A stretch of DNA of 64,000 bases. Origin: Quillaja saponaria. Its lineage: Eukaryota > Streptophyta > Magnoliopsida > Fabales > Quillajaceae. Under the pieces are notes generated by a model, which worked only from the letters and a program-made list of their open reading frames with translations, ran no database searches and was not told where the DNA came from. Position 1 is the first letter of the stretch, and each line of letters starts with the position of its first letter. The DNA is taken from assembly GCA_029379385.1 (NCBI GenBank), contig CM055610.1, positions 19,617,422-19,681,421 on the forward strand, written 5' to 3'. The position numbers and the translations under genes were made by a program. Shown piece after piece: positions 1-12,100 of the stretch.

Positions 1-1094
1 CTCCCAATGTGAGAGGACCCTATTGAATTAGACTGCATCCCTCTAGCACTGGGGATAACATTGACTCTAGAACTCACACTGTTCATCAACATACTTCTTA
101 ACGATTGTCTCTCATGTCTTGATTCTGATACTGTCCTCCATCTTTCTGTTTCTAACTCAGCTTGCTTCCTCTTAGCCTTTAACAACTTAATTTCCTTTAA
201 AAGCATTTGCTTTTCTGCAGTATCCAATTTGGATTTCCTCAACATTGCTGACAAAGTTTTTTCTTTCTGTTCTAAATCTTTGTGCATCTTGACAATCTCC
301 ATGGACAGTTTTTGGGCTACCAACTCTGACTCCTCTTTTTCCTCTAACACTGAATTAAGCTCTTGTTTTGTGGCTTCCACTTGTTTAAGAGCCCGTCCCA
401 TCTCAGCTTCAAGCTGCCTTTGATTTGATACGAGCTCAATGAAGGCAGTTTTGTGCTTCCTGAGCTCTGCAGATTGTTCTTCAGCTACAACCTTTGCTGA
501 TTCTCTCAATTCTTCTGCATCATTTTCAGCTTTTACCAGCTTTTCTTCTAGCTCCTTCCTCTTCTGCTCCTCTTCTTCCAACACCCTATCCTTAGACTGG
601 ATGAACAGCTCCATTTCCTTCAACTTTTCATTCAAGTCAGAAATAGCTTCTTCCTTGTTTTTATCAAACACCCTTAATTCATTAATTAGAGCCCCAATAT
701 GCTGCCTGAGCTTCTTTCTTTCAAGCAACCAGATTTGCTCTTGAGCAGCAAAGATACCCACAACTTTCTCATTGGCTTTGGCATCTTCATGTCTCATTCT
801 CTTCAAATCTTGAATTTCTCTCTCAGCACTGTCAAGCTTGTAAAGGAGCTCAGACTTTCCCCCATTCACACCTTCTTTCTGTGCCTTCCATACAAGCAAC
901 CCCAAAAGTTGGGCACTTCCTTGAAGTATATTATCACGTATCTCAGACCATCTTTCATCGTCAAAATCTGGTTTTGACATGACTTGGAGGGCAAAGAATC
1001 CACAAGAAACACCAAAATACACAGGATACAAGCTATCCCCTTTATTTTCAGACACACTTGTATCTAAAAAACCAGAAAATTCCTTCTCATCCAT
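1..1094 (-). CDS. Long coiled-coil protein, 5' part of gene (runs off the left edge)
   Basis: One uninterrupted frame runs from an ATG at 1094-1092 to the window edge, about 364 codons with no stop. The first 70 residues form a small non-coiled head containing DDERWSEIRDNILQGSAQ and a short hydrophobic piece (LLGLLVWK). From about residue 80 to 330 the sequence is almost pure heptad-like coiled coil rich in E, K, L and Q, followed by a basic S/R-rich stretch. Just upstream, at about 1120, the minus strand shows a good acceptor (TTTGCAG), so the leader probably contains an intron with its non-coding exon further right, around 1.5-1.6 kb. The open reading frames seen on the plus strand here are its shadows. 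The family is plant-specific in feel (myosin- or golgin-like annotation is common for such proteins), but I do not recognise a named member, and coiled coils attract misleading similarities. No function is assigned. The C-terminus is outside the window. Confidence 0.82.
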   Translation of the reverse strand, partial: MDEKEFSGFLDTSVSENKGDSLYPVYFGVSCGFFALQVMSKPDFDDERWSEIRDNILQGSAQLLGLLVWKAQKEGVNGGKSELLYKLDSAEREIQDLKRMRHEDAKANEKVVGIFAAQEQIWLLERKKLRQHIGALINELRVFDKNKEEAISDLNEKLKEMELFIQSKDRVLEEEEQKRKELEEKLVKAENDAEELRESAKVVAEEQSAELRKHKTAFIELVSNQRQLEAEMGRALKQVEATKQELNSVLEEKEESELVAQKLSMEIVKMHKDLEQKEKTLSAMLRKSKLDTAEKQMLLKEIKLLKAKRKQAELETERWRTVSESRHERQSLRSMLMNSVSSRVNVIPSARGMQSNSIGSSHIG

Positions 1095-4000
1095 TAATCA
1101 AAGATTTTCTTCTTCACCTCTGCAAATGGATAATAGTTAACAAATAGCTGAAAAACTGAAATTCCCATACATGTTCTGAGAAAATTGGAAGAACTCACAT
1201 AAGAAACAGACCATAAAATTGGGTAAAGAACAAAACCCACTTTGATAAACAAGTATCATGAACAATTCAATAATTGAAAAACACATTTGCGTTGGTAATT
1301 AGTACCAATTATTGACAGATTTACAAGTACAATAATGGAGAACAACAAAACACAATTGAAAAAAGAAAAGTAGGTGCACAGTCAATTATAGCATTAGTTT
1401 CATAATTCATCACTCGAAAAAAACACACAGAACTTACAGAAACAACAGAATTAGCTCTGCTTCAACTTACACCCAAGAGCCCCAGCCAATAAGAGTAAAT
1501 GCAGCTTTGGAAGGAGAAGATTTCAATGGGGAGACCAAGGCATCAGCCACACCAAACCGCAGAGAGCATGTATGTTTGATGTGAAAGATATATCCTCTAT
1601 AAATGGCCAGAGAATGCCAAAAGCATGGAATTCACACGTATTAAATTGCAGATTCAGTTAGAAAAGGCATTACTTTAACAAAATAGAAGGGAAAAAACTG
1701 AAAATTGTTCCCTGGTTTTCACTGAAAGCCTGATCCTATCAAACCCCACATGCCTTTTCTTTTTTATTTTCTGTAGCCCCACTGGCTCCTCTCTTCCTTT
1801 TTCCTCTCCGGCTCAGATAATTGACTACTATCTGAAGCAAAAGCACTAGATTCCTGATTGTTTGTCTCCGTTGCTGATAAGAAAGAATATCTTTATCAAA
1901 TAGTACTCAGATTGTTGAATTCTTCCAGAATTGCTTACCTGTGTAAAAGCTTCATTTTAGTAAAATAAAGGGTATTTTCTGTTTTCCTTCTTTAAACACT
2001 GCTTCAAAAAAGTTAGTTTTGCAATTTTAGTCTTTAGATACCATTTCAATCATTTAGTCACTATCTTGGACTGTATCAATTAAACATTAAAATTGACAAA
2101 TGAATTTAATATCTGCAAATGGACCACATACAATCCCTCCTTAACTACTATTTGTACTGCCACTAAATACAGCAAATAGTTCACAATCATAAAATCCTTG
2201 TAAAATCCCATCACCAGATATTCTAACACCTATGAAGCTATTCAGCCACAAAATTCTAACAAGAAAAATACCCACCCCCATTTCATTTATGATTGAGATG
2301 TACTTTTACCTGTGGAAAGTCTGAATGAGTTCAAATTGATGAGGGGCATGTTGTGGAAATTATAAGAGAAATTAGCATGATGGATCCACCTAAGGAACCA
2401 GGTACTCATGGGTCCAAAGAGATTTTGATTTGCTTCTCCCCAACTTGCTTGAGTGGTTCCTTGGTTGAAACCTGTAAAGCAGGAACTTGTTCAACAAAGG
2501 TCATACAAAAATCCATTATATTATATTTGTTGTTTTCCATATTAGAAGGCCAATGATCAATGACCACCCACCATTTTGATTTTATTATTTCTGAGATCTG
2601 CCATTGGAATCTGATCTTTGTACTGCTGGATTCATTTTTTGATTATATTCAAAGCAACAAAAAATTAATTTGAATTCTTAATTGATATGAAGAAAGGGGA
2701 AACAATAATATAGTTAGGATCACATCCCTGTGAGAATTTGTGGTCACAGCCCGTATTCTAATTGTGGATATGGAAATGACCACTCACAGTACCACTAAAA
2801 TTGACTTGTATGCACATTATGCTTGGAAACAAAACTCCAAAATTGTGCTTGAACCACAGCCTATCAACACTCCAGGAAAATGTTTGTCCAAAATAGGTTA
2901 TGTTGATGGAGTAGTTATGTTGATGGAGTAAGTATCTCACAATCTTCCTCCCACTTGCTCAATAATTAGTGTTAAAAGTTACTTCTGACGTACCAAAAAC
3001 AATAATGGAGTGTTATTGGAGTTTATCTCGTCCATTTTAATTCCATAATCTCGTCAAAAATATAAACTTATGAAATTACATATATTTCTTACCACTAAAA
3101 CAATATTGTAAACTGTACATAATTTTTTATATACAATATATAATTATGGTTCAAAATAATTCAAGTTGATCTTGGCTAGAAACGAATTGAAGTATTCACG
3201 AGCACTCACAAGTCCTTTATACGTTAAACTATTGTACTTGGTAATTTCTAAATCCAAACTCAAATTCTTATCATGGACTTTTAATTATAAAGTGATAATC
3301 TGACTTTATTATTGTTTGGTAAAGAAATTATTTTTTCTAACCTTTAATATTATACTCTACTCAAGGAAATTATCTTTTATAACTTTTTAACATTTATTCC
3401 AGAAATAATTTTAATCCAATATATTATATATAAACATATATTCAACAGTACATATGATTCATAAAATAAAACTAATGAAACAAGCTGTGAAGAACATGTA
3501 GATAAGAAGAAAGTTGAATGCTTTCTTTTTTCTCATCTATATAGCATATCAGCAACTAACACAAAATAATGTAATATCTTATTTTTTTCAAAATATATTA
3601 ATTGAAACTGTTGCAAACTAATTCCAAACTGCTACAAACCAAATTCAAAGTAACATGTGCAATTATGTAAACTAAAATACAAATCCAAAATGACATAATA
3701 TATCCATTACATACTTAAATCCCGAATAAGAAATTACAACTTGCAAATAGTGTCATATTCAGCAAAACAAAACAAAACAGTACATGATAGCATAATATGC
3801 TACACTAATAAGTGAAAACAGACTTTATGTTGAAATCTAGAGAGTTCGAGAACAATATAAATGTTTGACATTTTAAATCCTTTATTTTATAAATAAATAA
3901 ATAAATATATATATATATATATATATGCAATTATGATTATATATTATTATATTACTATAATTGATTTATTTAAATTAATAAATAATTTGATATTCTGTTA

Positions 4001-6020
4001 GAATATCTTAACAGAGTTCAAATTTAATCTCAAATTCGGTTCTTTTAAGTCTTAAGTTGAATACGAGTCAGGTAGTTCTCAAGCCAAATTCAAATAAAAT
4101 CACTACAAGAAAATTCTTTAAGAGACACGGATTATTAGTTAAGGATTATTTTCGTATCAGATTATATTTTTTAGCTACGGGTACAGAGACAAATTACTTA
4201 TTCCTCTCTTCAAATACCAAAAACTGGTAAGAATTTTATTAGAAATGGAGGTCCCTCTCTCAAAGTTATTAATTTATGTATCTGATAATTTCTCTGATAC
4301 TGTATTCTGTATCTAATGGTTTTTAAATTATTTTAAAAAAAAAAACCAATTATTTTGAAAGATTAGGGACTACAATAGGTAAGGTAAGGCTTGGCCCGGA
4401 CCTGACCCATTAATTACCCATGCACCCCAAAATTATGCCCACCCCTTACTTAATGGGTATACCCAGACCCGAACTCATGGCCTGATCCATATACCTTCTT
4501 TTTTTAAGGAAAAAAAATATTATTTTTCAAATTAAAATCTTCTAATATTTTGACACTTTTTTAGGCCTTAAACTTCTCACATTGATTATGAAAGTGATTA
4601 TTTTTTCTTGTTTCAGCCATAAATAAAAATATGTGATTTGATTTGTGACTAAGAAAGATGTGTAAAATGTGTATTCTCAAAAAGGCCAACACAAAAAAAA
4701 ATCTAAAGCAATTAATAACTAAGTATTTTTGCTAGTTATAATAGAAAAATAATCGTTGACATGTATTGAGCAAAGTGTCTCCACCCTACTTACAGAAAAA
4801 CTAATTAAATAATAATTACAAAGTCAATTAATAACTTAGTTAACTAACTTTAATTTTGCAATCTCCCTAAAATTTTATTGATGAAAACAATGTTAAATCC
4901 CAACTAAGATCCATTAATAACCTAGTCTTATCTCTTCAAAAATATAAGTTTCATCAAACAAATTGCGTAAAGGATGACAATGGTTAAATGTGAAGGAACT
5001 TGAGGAAATTTAATCCTGGCCCTTGGATTGTTAAATCCCAATTGAAATGTGTACCTGCCATCCTTATTCTTGGCAGAGGCCATTTTGGGTCCGGACTGCT
5101 TATGGGCAACATGTAGATATGGCAATGGTGCCCATGCTAGATGTTGAAAAAAGTACATATGCTATATAATAATAATATGTAGAGTATTAATATTTCTACA
5201 TATTATTTTTGGTTTATTGTTATATATTTTATTATCAAAGATTAGAAAATAGTTTTGAGCTTCACACTAATCTTATATTGAGTGCAAATATAATTTTTTT
5301 TTTTTTACACAATAAAATTTAAATTATATAGTAAATCTTATACCAAAAGAATTATAAATAAATATTTCTTGATAATTCTTTACCTAGATATATGGATAAA
5401 ATTATGAACACTTCATTTATTTTTTAAATAATTATATATTTTGATTTTATTAAAAAATTTACCTTAGACCTAATAGGTATAGTAAGTTTTACTCAGATTT
5501 AGCAGATAAAATTTTAAAATACCACATATGCCCATTTAGGTCCGGCCCGCCATGGACCCGGCCCATTTCCATCCTGCGAGAGACTTCCATTTTTTCCATT
5601 TTAGTTTCAGACATTTCCTCGTCACCCATTCTCCCACTTTGGCCCTCAGAGACCTCCATTGTCGCAGGTAAGGAACCTATCTCACTCTCTCTCTCCCTCT
5701 CACTCTCCCTCTCACTTCTATTTTGTTCGCGTTGATGGAGTATTGCTTTGTATTCTTGTAAAAGAAAGCGATTCTGGTAAAAAAAAAAAAAAAACTTTCA
5801 AACATGCTTTTCAGCTTCATGTATGCTATTTTTGCGTTATAGCAAATTGAGAATTAAAGCTGACCCTAATTCAGGAAATGGAATGAAAAAGTTTTTAGTT
5901 TTGGTTGAGAGAAATTACAGTGTAAGACTATTGTTTTTGGCAATTTGAGAATTAGGGTATGTTTGACACGTACCATAATTAGGGTACCATAGTGGCTGAA
6001 AGAACTGAAAGTAGGCAAAT
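1095..6020. other. Intergenic, AT-rich; no gene supported
   Basis: The first 600 bases are probably the leader intron and promoter of the coiled-coil gene. Beyond that I see only AT-rich sequence with short random frames, an AT microsatellite and two patches of G+C-rich text (about 4376-4500 and 5530-5580) of the kind found at decayed repeats. A pyrimidine-rich CT tract lies near 5680-5720. None of the short frames here (for example at 2353-2556 or 4928-5158) has a recognisable domain or a supported splice structure. Confidence 0.6.
3903..3926. repeat. AT dinucleotide microsatellite
   Basis: About eleven uninterrupted AT units, preceded by a short AAAT-type run. It is intergenic and likely to vary in length. 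Confidence 0.9.
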
Positions 6021-6186
6021 CTCGTCACTAGTACCTAATAGAACCTAACCTTAGAAGGAAGTCAACTATGGCTATCCCTTTCTTCCGTCCTGCCTTTCCC
6101 TTAGCTGCAGGTACTGCTGCAATAAGAGGTGCGTTTCCTTTAGCAACACTGCTTGACTCTGGGCCCAATTCAATGGTGGTAGACAT
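6021..6186 (-). pseudogene. Truncated CASP / CASP-like membrane protein gene
   Basis: Reading from an ATG at 6186, the first 50 codons give a typical N-terminus of Casparian-strip membrane domain proteins: MSTTIE, then SSSVAKGNAPLIA, a basic glycine/lysine segment, and the start of the first membrane helix GIAIVDFLLRLG. In intact CASPs this runs on through the helix to a GTSDE motif. Here the frame ends after RLGSIRY with a stop, yet a GTSDE-coding string (GGT ACT AGT GAC GAG) lies immediately after, at 6021-6034, in another frame. The middle of helix 1 has therefore been deleted with a frameshift, and nothing resembling the other three helices follows. Intact CASPs are about 190-220 residues long. 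The fragment has no neighbours of related function and cannot encode a working scaffold protein. Confidence 0.72.
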
Positions 6187-8912
6187 TTTCAATTGGCTTA
6201 GAGAAAGAGAAGAAAACAAGAATAGTTAGAAGAATGTGAGAGATTGATCTAAAGCTTGTGATGATCAGAAAGACTTAATGAATGAGTCTTAAATACAGTG
6301 AACAGTCAACATAGAAAATAAGTTGTTTGGATATTAGAAGTTAGTGGGAGCAAAGGGGCTTAAACCAGTTCCTCCAGTTTGCTTTAAAAACATTACCATT
6401 CATTGTGGTTTGCTAATTAATGAGTTAATGATACTTTCTTAAGGTACATGTTAGATCTATTTTATCTTTTAAAGGACACTGACATCAAATCTCCAAATCC
6501 ATACCTTTTTTTCTGAAGCTAAAAGTACGTGCCTCAAATTGGAACATCACTAGTATTATGATCTTTTTTCTTTTTTAAAAGTGCGTGCATGTATTAGGAG
6601 ATGGGTGCAGTTTCTGATATCTATTCAACATGTACAATTAATTAAAACAAAAGCAGATTTTACTTCAAGTTTTGTTTTTTTGTCATGACAATAATCTTCA
6701 AAAAGAAAAACAGAGTTTTGACAAGCCAAGTCAGAAAAGATGCTTGAAAGTAATTAAGAAAAAAATTGATACATATATATTATTAGAGTGACAGATCTTC
6801 AATATGGTAGTACATCTATATATATTATTCATTTGTTTACTGATTAAGTAGAATATTTAATTGTTTAGTAGGAGCAATGTCAACATAGTTGGCTTGTGTA
6901 ACAACCCCACAAGCGACAACTATAAACATCAATCTCTCTGTTTCTGCCCCTCTCACTCTCTTTTTAGTATTCTTTTTCACTGTCAAATAATTAACTTGTA
7001 CATAAAAATAGTTTATGTTCTGTAAATATGTAAATAGTTTTTTTTGTGTGTAATTTTGCAATAAAGCTGGACTGATCTCGTTGCCTCATCTTCTCTCACT
7101 CTCCCTCACAGAAAAATAAACTTATTAAAAGTTAGAAGAAAAACAAAGAGTAAAAGTTAGCTAAGCCATGAAGATAAGTTTGTTTTCCTAATCTAGCTGC
7201 TATGTCATTGCAATAAGAACTTGTGTACCCGGCTTCAATTACAAATGCCAAGTAAGGTAACTATCAAAGGGGAGGACCCCCATATGAGAGCAACATGCAC
7301 TGACCTCATAACATATGATCATCCACATGCTTGCTTTACTTCTTCTCAGAATATATCATGTTCTTATTTCAATTCTGTGGCAATGTTAATTGAGTATATT
7401 TGGTTGATATATTTAAATCAGTTTTTTAATGATACTGTATTTGTAATTCAAGGTTTTGGCTCCTCTTCAAGGTTTTTCAATGATACTTATATTTTTTTCA
7501 TCTTTCTTTTTTCCTCCCAAAATTTTCAGGTACTGTTTGATAAGTTCTCCACTTATAACTAAGCAAGTCCAGCTCGTGTGTGATAATTTTTCAGGTACTA
7601 TTTGGCTTCAATTTCTACTATATTATGGTCATAATATAAGGTTAACTAAGTAATGACTTTTGAGACATTACTTCAATTTCAGCTCCCGAATTCAAATAAG
7701 AATTAATCGAACTACTCAACTCGTTAATTTCCAGCCCTAAATTAGGATCCATAATAATATATTTTCTAATGCACCAAAAAAGTAATATTATATAACCAAT
7801 TTCCATTAACAATTAATATGACTACTTTAAAATTTTATATTGTTTACATGCACACTTCTCTAAGAAGTTTGTTTTCTTTATTCATTTGATGGTAATACAA
7901 ATTTCACATCAGTTTTTAACCTTTATGATGCAAATTGTTTAGACTACAATAAAGCTAAATATATAGTATATTTCCTTACTCTTAGGTTTATTTAATTTTT
8001 TGTCATTTTTACTAACTAATATGCTAGTGTTAGAATATTTAGTAAATGCTATAATACATTGCATTCTTGTTACGTACCAAGTTATTTAAATCAAAACATT
8101 GACTAATCATAAGAAGCTTTTACAAAAGTGTCTTAAGAAGACTTGAAAGATACTCCTTGAAAAATTATTACATCCAATGTATTAGTTCAGCCAGCAAGAA
8201 ACATGTTATTCAACAATATTTTGATTATGAAGTATTATTCATGAGCTAAGTTTTGGCAAATTCGGTTCAGTTCTTTTGTGTCTGACGCTCGCAATGCTAA
8301 GCTCGACTTTTTAAGAGCTTGTGACATTGAGCTTGGCTTGTTGAGAGCTCATGAGCTTAAACCAAAGTCGAGCTTAGCTCATTAAGAGATTAAGAAAAAG
8401 GTAAGATCAATTTTCTAAAAACTAATTAAAAGAATTTATCCTAGTCAAGGGAAGTGAGAATCATAAAAGCCAGATAATAAACCAGTTAGACAATTACTAG
8501 CAAACTAAATTATTACTTATTGTTTTTCTTATGCCTTTGAATATATTTATTATAAAAATAATATATAATATTAAACGAGTTAGATTTGAATTATGAGCTT
8601 ATTAGTTTTACAAATATTAAATTCAATCGTATATCAAAAGAGTTTAAAAATAAAGTTTAACAAGGTTATGTTTTAAAAACGAGTCGAACCCTTAACGAAT
8701 AACTCGCGCATTATTCATGAGTTAAATGAACTCGCTACTAGCACAATCGAAACAACCTTGAGGTTGATATTCCTTTTTACCTAAGTTTTTAAAAAATGTA
8801 ATCGTTTGTATTGATTATATTAATAATTTATGGATAAGGAACCATTTATTTATTGTATACGTAACTCTCTCCATCTAAGATAAACAGGAGATATAATATG
8901 CGTTATAATGAT
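6187..8912. other. Intergenic; no gene supported
   Basis: Upstream of the CASP remnant and downstream toward TAP46 I see AT-rich sequence with several short frames (6837-7061 minus, 7221-7562 plus) that have no codon bias, no domain and no splice partners. The stretch 8228-8760 carries GAGCTT/CTCGA-rich text typical of a dispersed plant repeat and includes a perfect inverted repeat, listed separately. Confidence 0.55.
8297..8377. repeat. Perfect 14-bp inverted repeat (hairpin)
   Basis: CTAAGCTCGACTTT at 8297-8310 is the exact reverse complement of AAAGTCGAGCTTAG at 8364-8377, with a 53-base loop that itself contains further GAGCTT/AAGCTC half-sites. This may be part of a degraded repeat element; no target-site duplication was identified. 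Confidence 0.6.
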
Positions 8913-8923
8913 TGGGCTGGGCT
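8913..8923 (+). promoter_or_regulatory. Tandem TGGGCT site II-like motifs upstream of TAP46
   Basis: Two overlapping TGGGCT motifs lie about 225 bp before the TAP46 start codon. Site II elements of this type are common in promoters of plant housekeeping and growth-related genes and are bound by TCP factors. This is motif evidence only. Confidence 0.35.
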
Positions 8924-9144
8924 GGATAGTTGTAATAGCTTAGGCTCAAAAGTCAGTTGCCCACATGGCAGGTTGCTCTTTGTCAAGGGGCCTAGAACAG
9001 AGTAGAAGACATGCTAATGTACGCTGTTCCCAAAGAAAGTTTGAATAAAGATAAAATCTTGCCATAGAAATTTCAATTCAAACCTGCACACAAAATCCAG
9101 TGAATCAGAATTCTATCATATCCAGCTTCTGATTGATTCCCCAA

Positions 9145-12100
9145 ATGGGTGAATTCAGTATGGAGGAGATGCCATTGCCAGCTCTCTTTGAGCAAGCACA
9201 AAAGATCCATACAACGGCAACAGAGTCTGGTGCTGATCAGGTATACTGATCTGCTGGTTTGTTTAAATATTGTTTTATTTTATTGGGCTTCTGGTTATGA
9301 TTGGATTCTGGGATTTTCATTTCTGGGTTTGTTTAGGAGCTTGTGAAGAAGGGTTGCGAGGCTTTGGAGAAATGCGAGGACATGATAAGTAAACTTGGGT
9401 TGTTCTCAGCAAATGAGAGCAAAGATGATATCAGCACCACAAATCTTAAGTATATTCTGGTAATTATTGTTGTAAAGAAGAAATGTGTATATCAAAATTT
9501 TAAATTTATGATTGATGTTAGGTAATTGTTGTTTAAATTTCTTCTTTATTTATTTAATGAATAGATAGATTTTATGGTTCTTCCTATTCATGGGAAATCA
9601 ATGGATATAGAAAATGATTGTTTTTTCGCTCACTTACATATGATGGTGGTTGGTTTTTCCTAAGAGGATATATAGACAATTGGACAAATCTTAAAATTAT
9701 GGTCGCTTCCTTTTACCTTTGGGTTTAGATTATGTGTTTCCATGTTATTACTGTATCCAACCAACAATCAGCCAAACTGAAGGAAAATGAATCTTAGAAG
9801 ATTGTACATGTTTTGATTGAGAAATGAGAATAAAATTGGAATGATATGTGATCAGCCTTTTGGCTAAGACCACAACAATAAAAGTGGAATGATATTCTCG
9901 GAATTGATAATTAAGCTGTTAAAAGGACAGAAAAACAGTGTTGCTTTAGAGATACCTGTGCCAGTTAGTGCTTAGGGTTCCTTTTTTTTTTTTGATATAA
10001 ATAGAAAAGAAGTTTTATCTATAGAAGAAAGAAGGGACTACATGGAAGAGGACATGCAATCCTGTTTTGGAATAAAAGAGAAGACAAGACAGAAAGAAAA
10101 GAAAAAATGCCAACAGGAAAAACCAAAGATATTCTCCAGTTACACTCCACAAACAGAAAAAGTGAATCCTCTTAGAATAGAGGCAATGAATCAAATAAAT
10201 TCTTGCTGAAAATCCTAAACTGTTCCTTGTCATTGCCTCCAATCTGAGCCAAACGTCATTAAGAAATGATACCATTCCATCTCCACCTTCTTGTGTTTCT
10301 TTAATCAATAGAAGACTGCAACTTTTGCATTTATTTTTCAAACTGTCTTCTTTGTGTTCGCAGAATTTGAAGAGACAGTGACGTAACTTCTTGACCTGAA
10401 GGACTCACTAACTTCAAACCTAAAGAATCCATAGTTTGAGTATCCTGGTGTTAAATGGTTCTGTTCATTGTCTACTGGAAGTTAAGTGGCTGCATATACA
10501 AATGTTTGTGGAGAAAGAAATACATATTATATGATAGTAAAAGCAGCTGCCTAACATGTTGGATGAAGTGCAGACAATTCTTGGGAATTTTCTAATGCAG
10601 AATATCTTTGCAAACCCGTTATTGATGGTTTACTTTGGCCTCCCCCCTAAATGTGTTTCAAAGGAATGGTGAAGAACTTTGTTCCAGTAAATTAGAAAGA
10701 AGCCATAGCTTACTATGCATACATGTTGTCTGAACTATAGATTTGTTATTTACTTCTGACTGAGGGAAAAAATGTATATAAATGGGGAAAGTTGGATATG
10801 CACCATATAGAAGACATCCATTGTAGCTTTTCTAAGATGTCTTAATTGAAGATGTATAAACTTGGTAATATTGTCTGTATTTGTAAGATTTTTAGTTCTA
10901 CTTTGACGACCTCATGATAACTCTCTGCAGGTGCCATTTTATCATGGTGAACTGACTGAAAAAGTTCTATGCAATGACAGGATAGAGATTCTTAAGGCTT
11001 CCCATGCAAAATTAAAGGTGAATAGTGATTTTTATATGAATATATGTTAGCTCATTTTTATTTTACTTTTTTTCTCCTTTTATTGAAGCTTGTCGAATAT
11101 AATGTGTTCCAGGAATTCATTTCTTTTTGTGAGGCAATGGAACTTTTTCCTCAAGAGGAATTGGAATTCTCTGCACAAAGTAATTCAAATCTATCTGCCG
11201 ATCGGAGGGCTCAAAAGGTAGTCTTTTTATTATTTTAATTGAATGCATGAGAATTAATATGTATAAATTTATAGTATAATTTTTTAAAAGTTCAGCACTA
11301 CTAGATATGTTGCTAAGTGCTAACTAACCCTTCTTTACTTTGAAATAAAAATTGTATAAGTTAACAAAGAGCATGCTGAGATTTAACATGTGAAAATCAA
11401 ATAAAGCCTGCAATTGTAATTTTGTGCTTATTCTCATGAGCTTGTGTTATAGATTGCTCGATTTAAACGTCAGAGAGCTGCAGAGTCAAAGTTGTTGGAA
11501 ATAAAGGAGCGAAAAGAGCGTCGTGGGCGTTCTAGTAAAGCAGCTACCTTGTCCACCCCTGTTGAGGTGGGAGAGGAAGACATGCTGGATGATGATGGAG
11601 AGGAAGAAAGAGAGGTTTGCTCATTGATCCTTACAATAAACCACTGATACTTACAATAAACCACTGATTGGAAGTGGAATGCAATCTGAGACTAAGTTTG
11701 CCTGACTGATTTTGTAGGTTTTCCACTTTAAATAGTCTGCTACTTAGGTTTCTTGGATAAACTGCTGATCATTAAAATATTTCTCCTTTTCTACAGGCTT
11801 GGCTTACTGCCATATCTTTGGCGATCTGTAAGGTTGGCTATATACATTTTGCTATAAGGTCCCTATTTACATGTTTATCATTCATTAATTTTATTTTCAT
11901 GTTTTATAACGTGATCAGGCATTTGATCTACTGGAAATGTTAAAGAAGGAGGAAGACATGCTCTCCGCCATAAAAGCTAAACAGTCCAAGGTAATAGAAA
12001 CAATTTGTCTGTGCTGCCTCTTGTGTATCTATAAACATGTTCTATATCAGTGTTTGGTGATAGGATAAATTGACAAAACATCATTACAACGCCTTATGAA

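Noticed and set aside
1..744. Serine/leucine-rich plus-strand frames at 61-423 and 439-744
   Set aside because: They are the antisense reading of the coiled-coil gene: codons for E, K and L read as S, F and L.
2353..2556. Short plus-strand frame with MDPPKEPGTHGSKE
   Set aside because: There is no splice support or family; it is probably a chance frame in intergenic DNA.
10015..10341. 108-codon minus-strand frame inside TAP46 intron 2
   Set aside because: The composition (FFLLAFFLFFLSCLLF) reflects purine-rich intronic DNA read backwards; no motif is recognisable. An old repeat insertion is possible but not shown.
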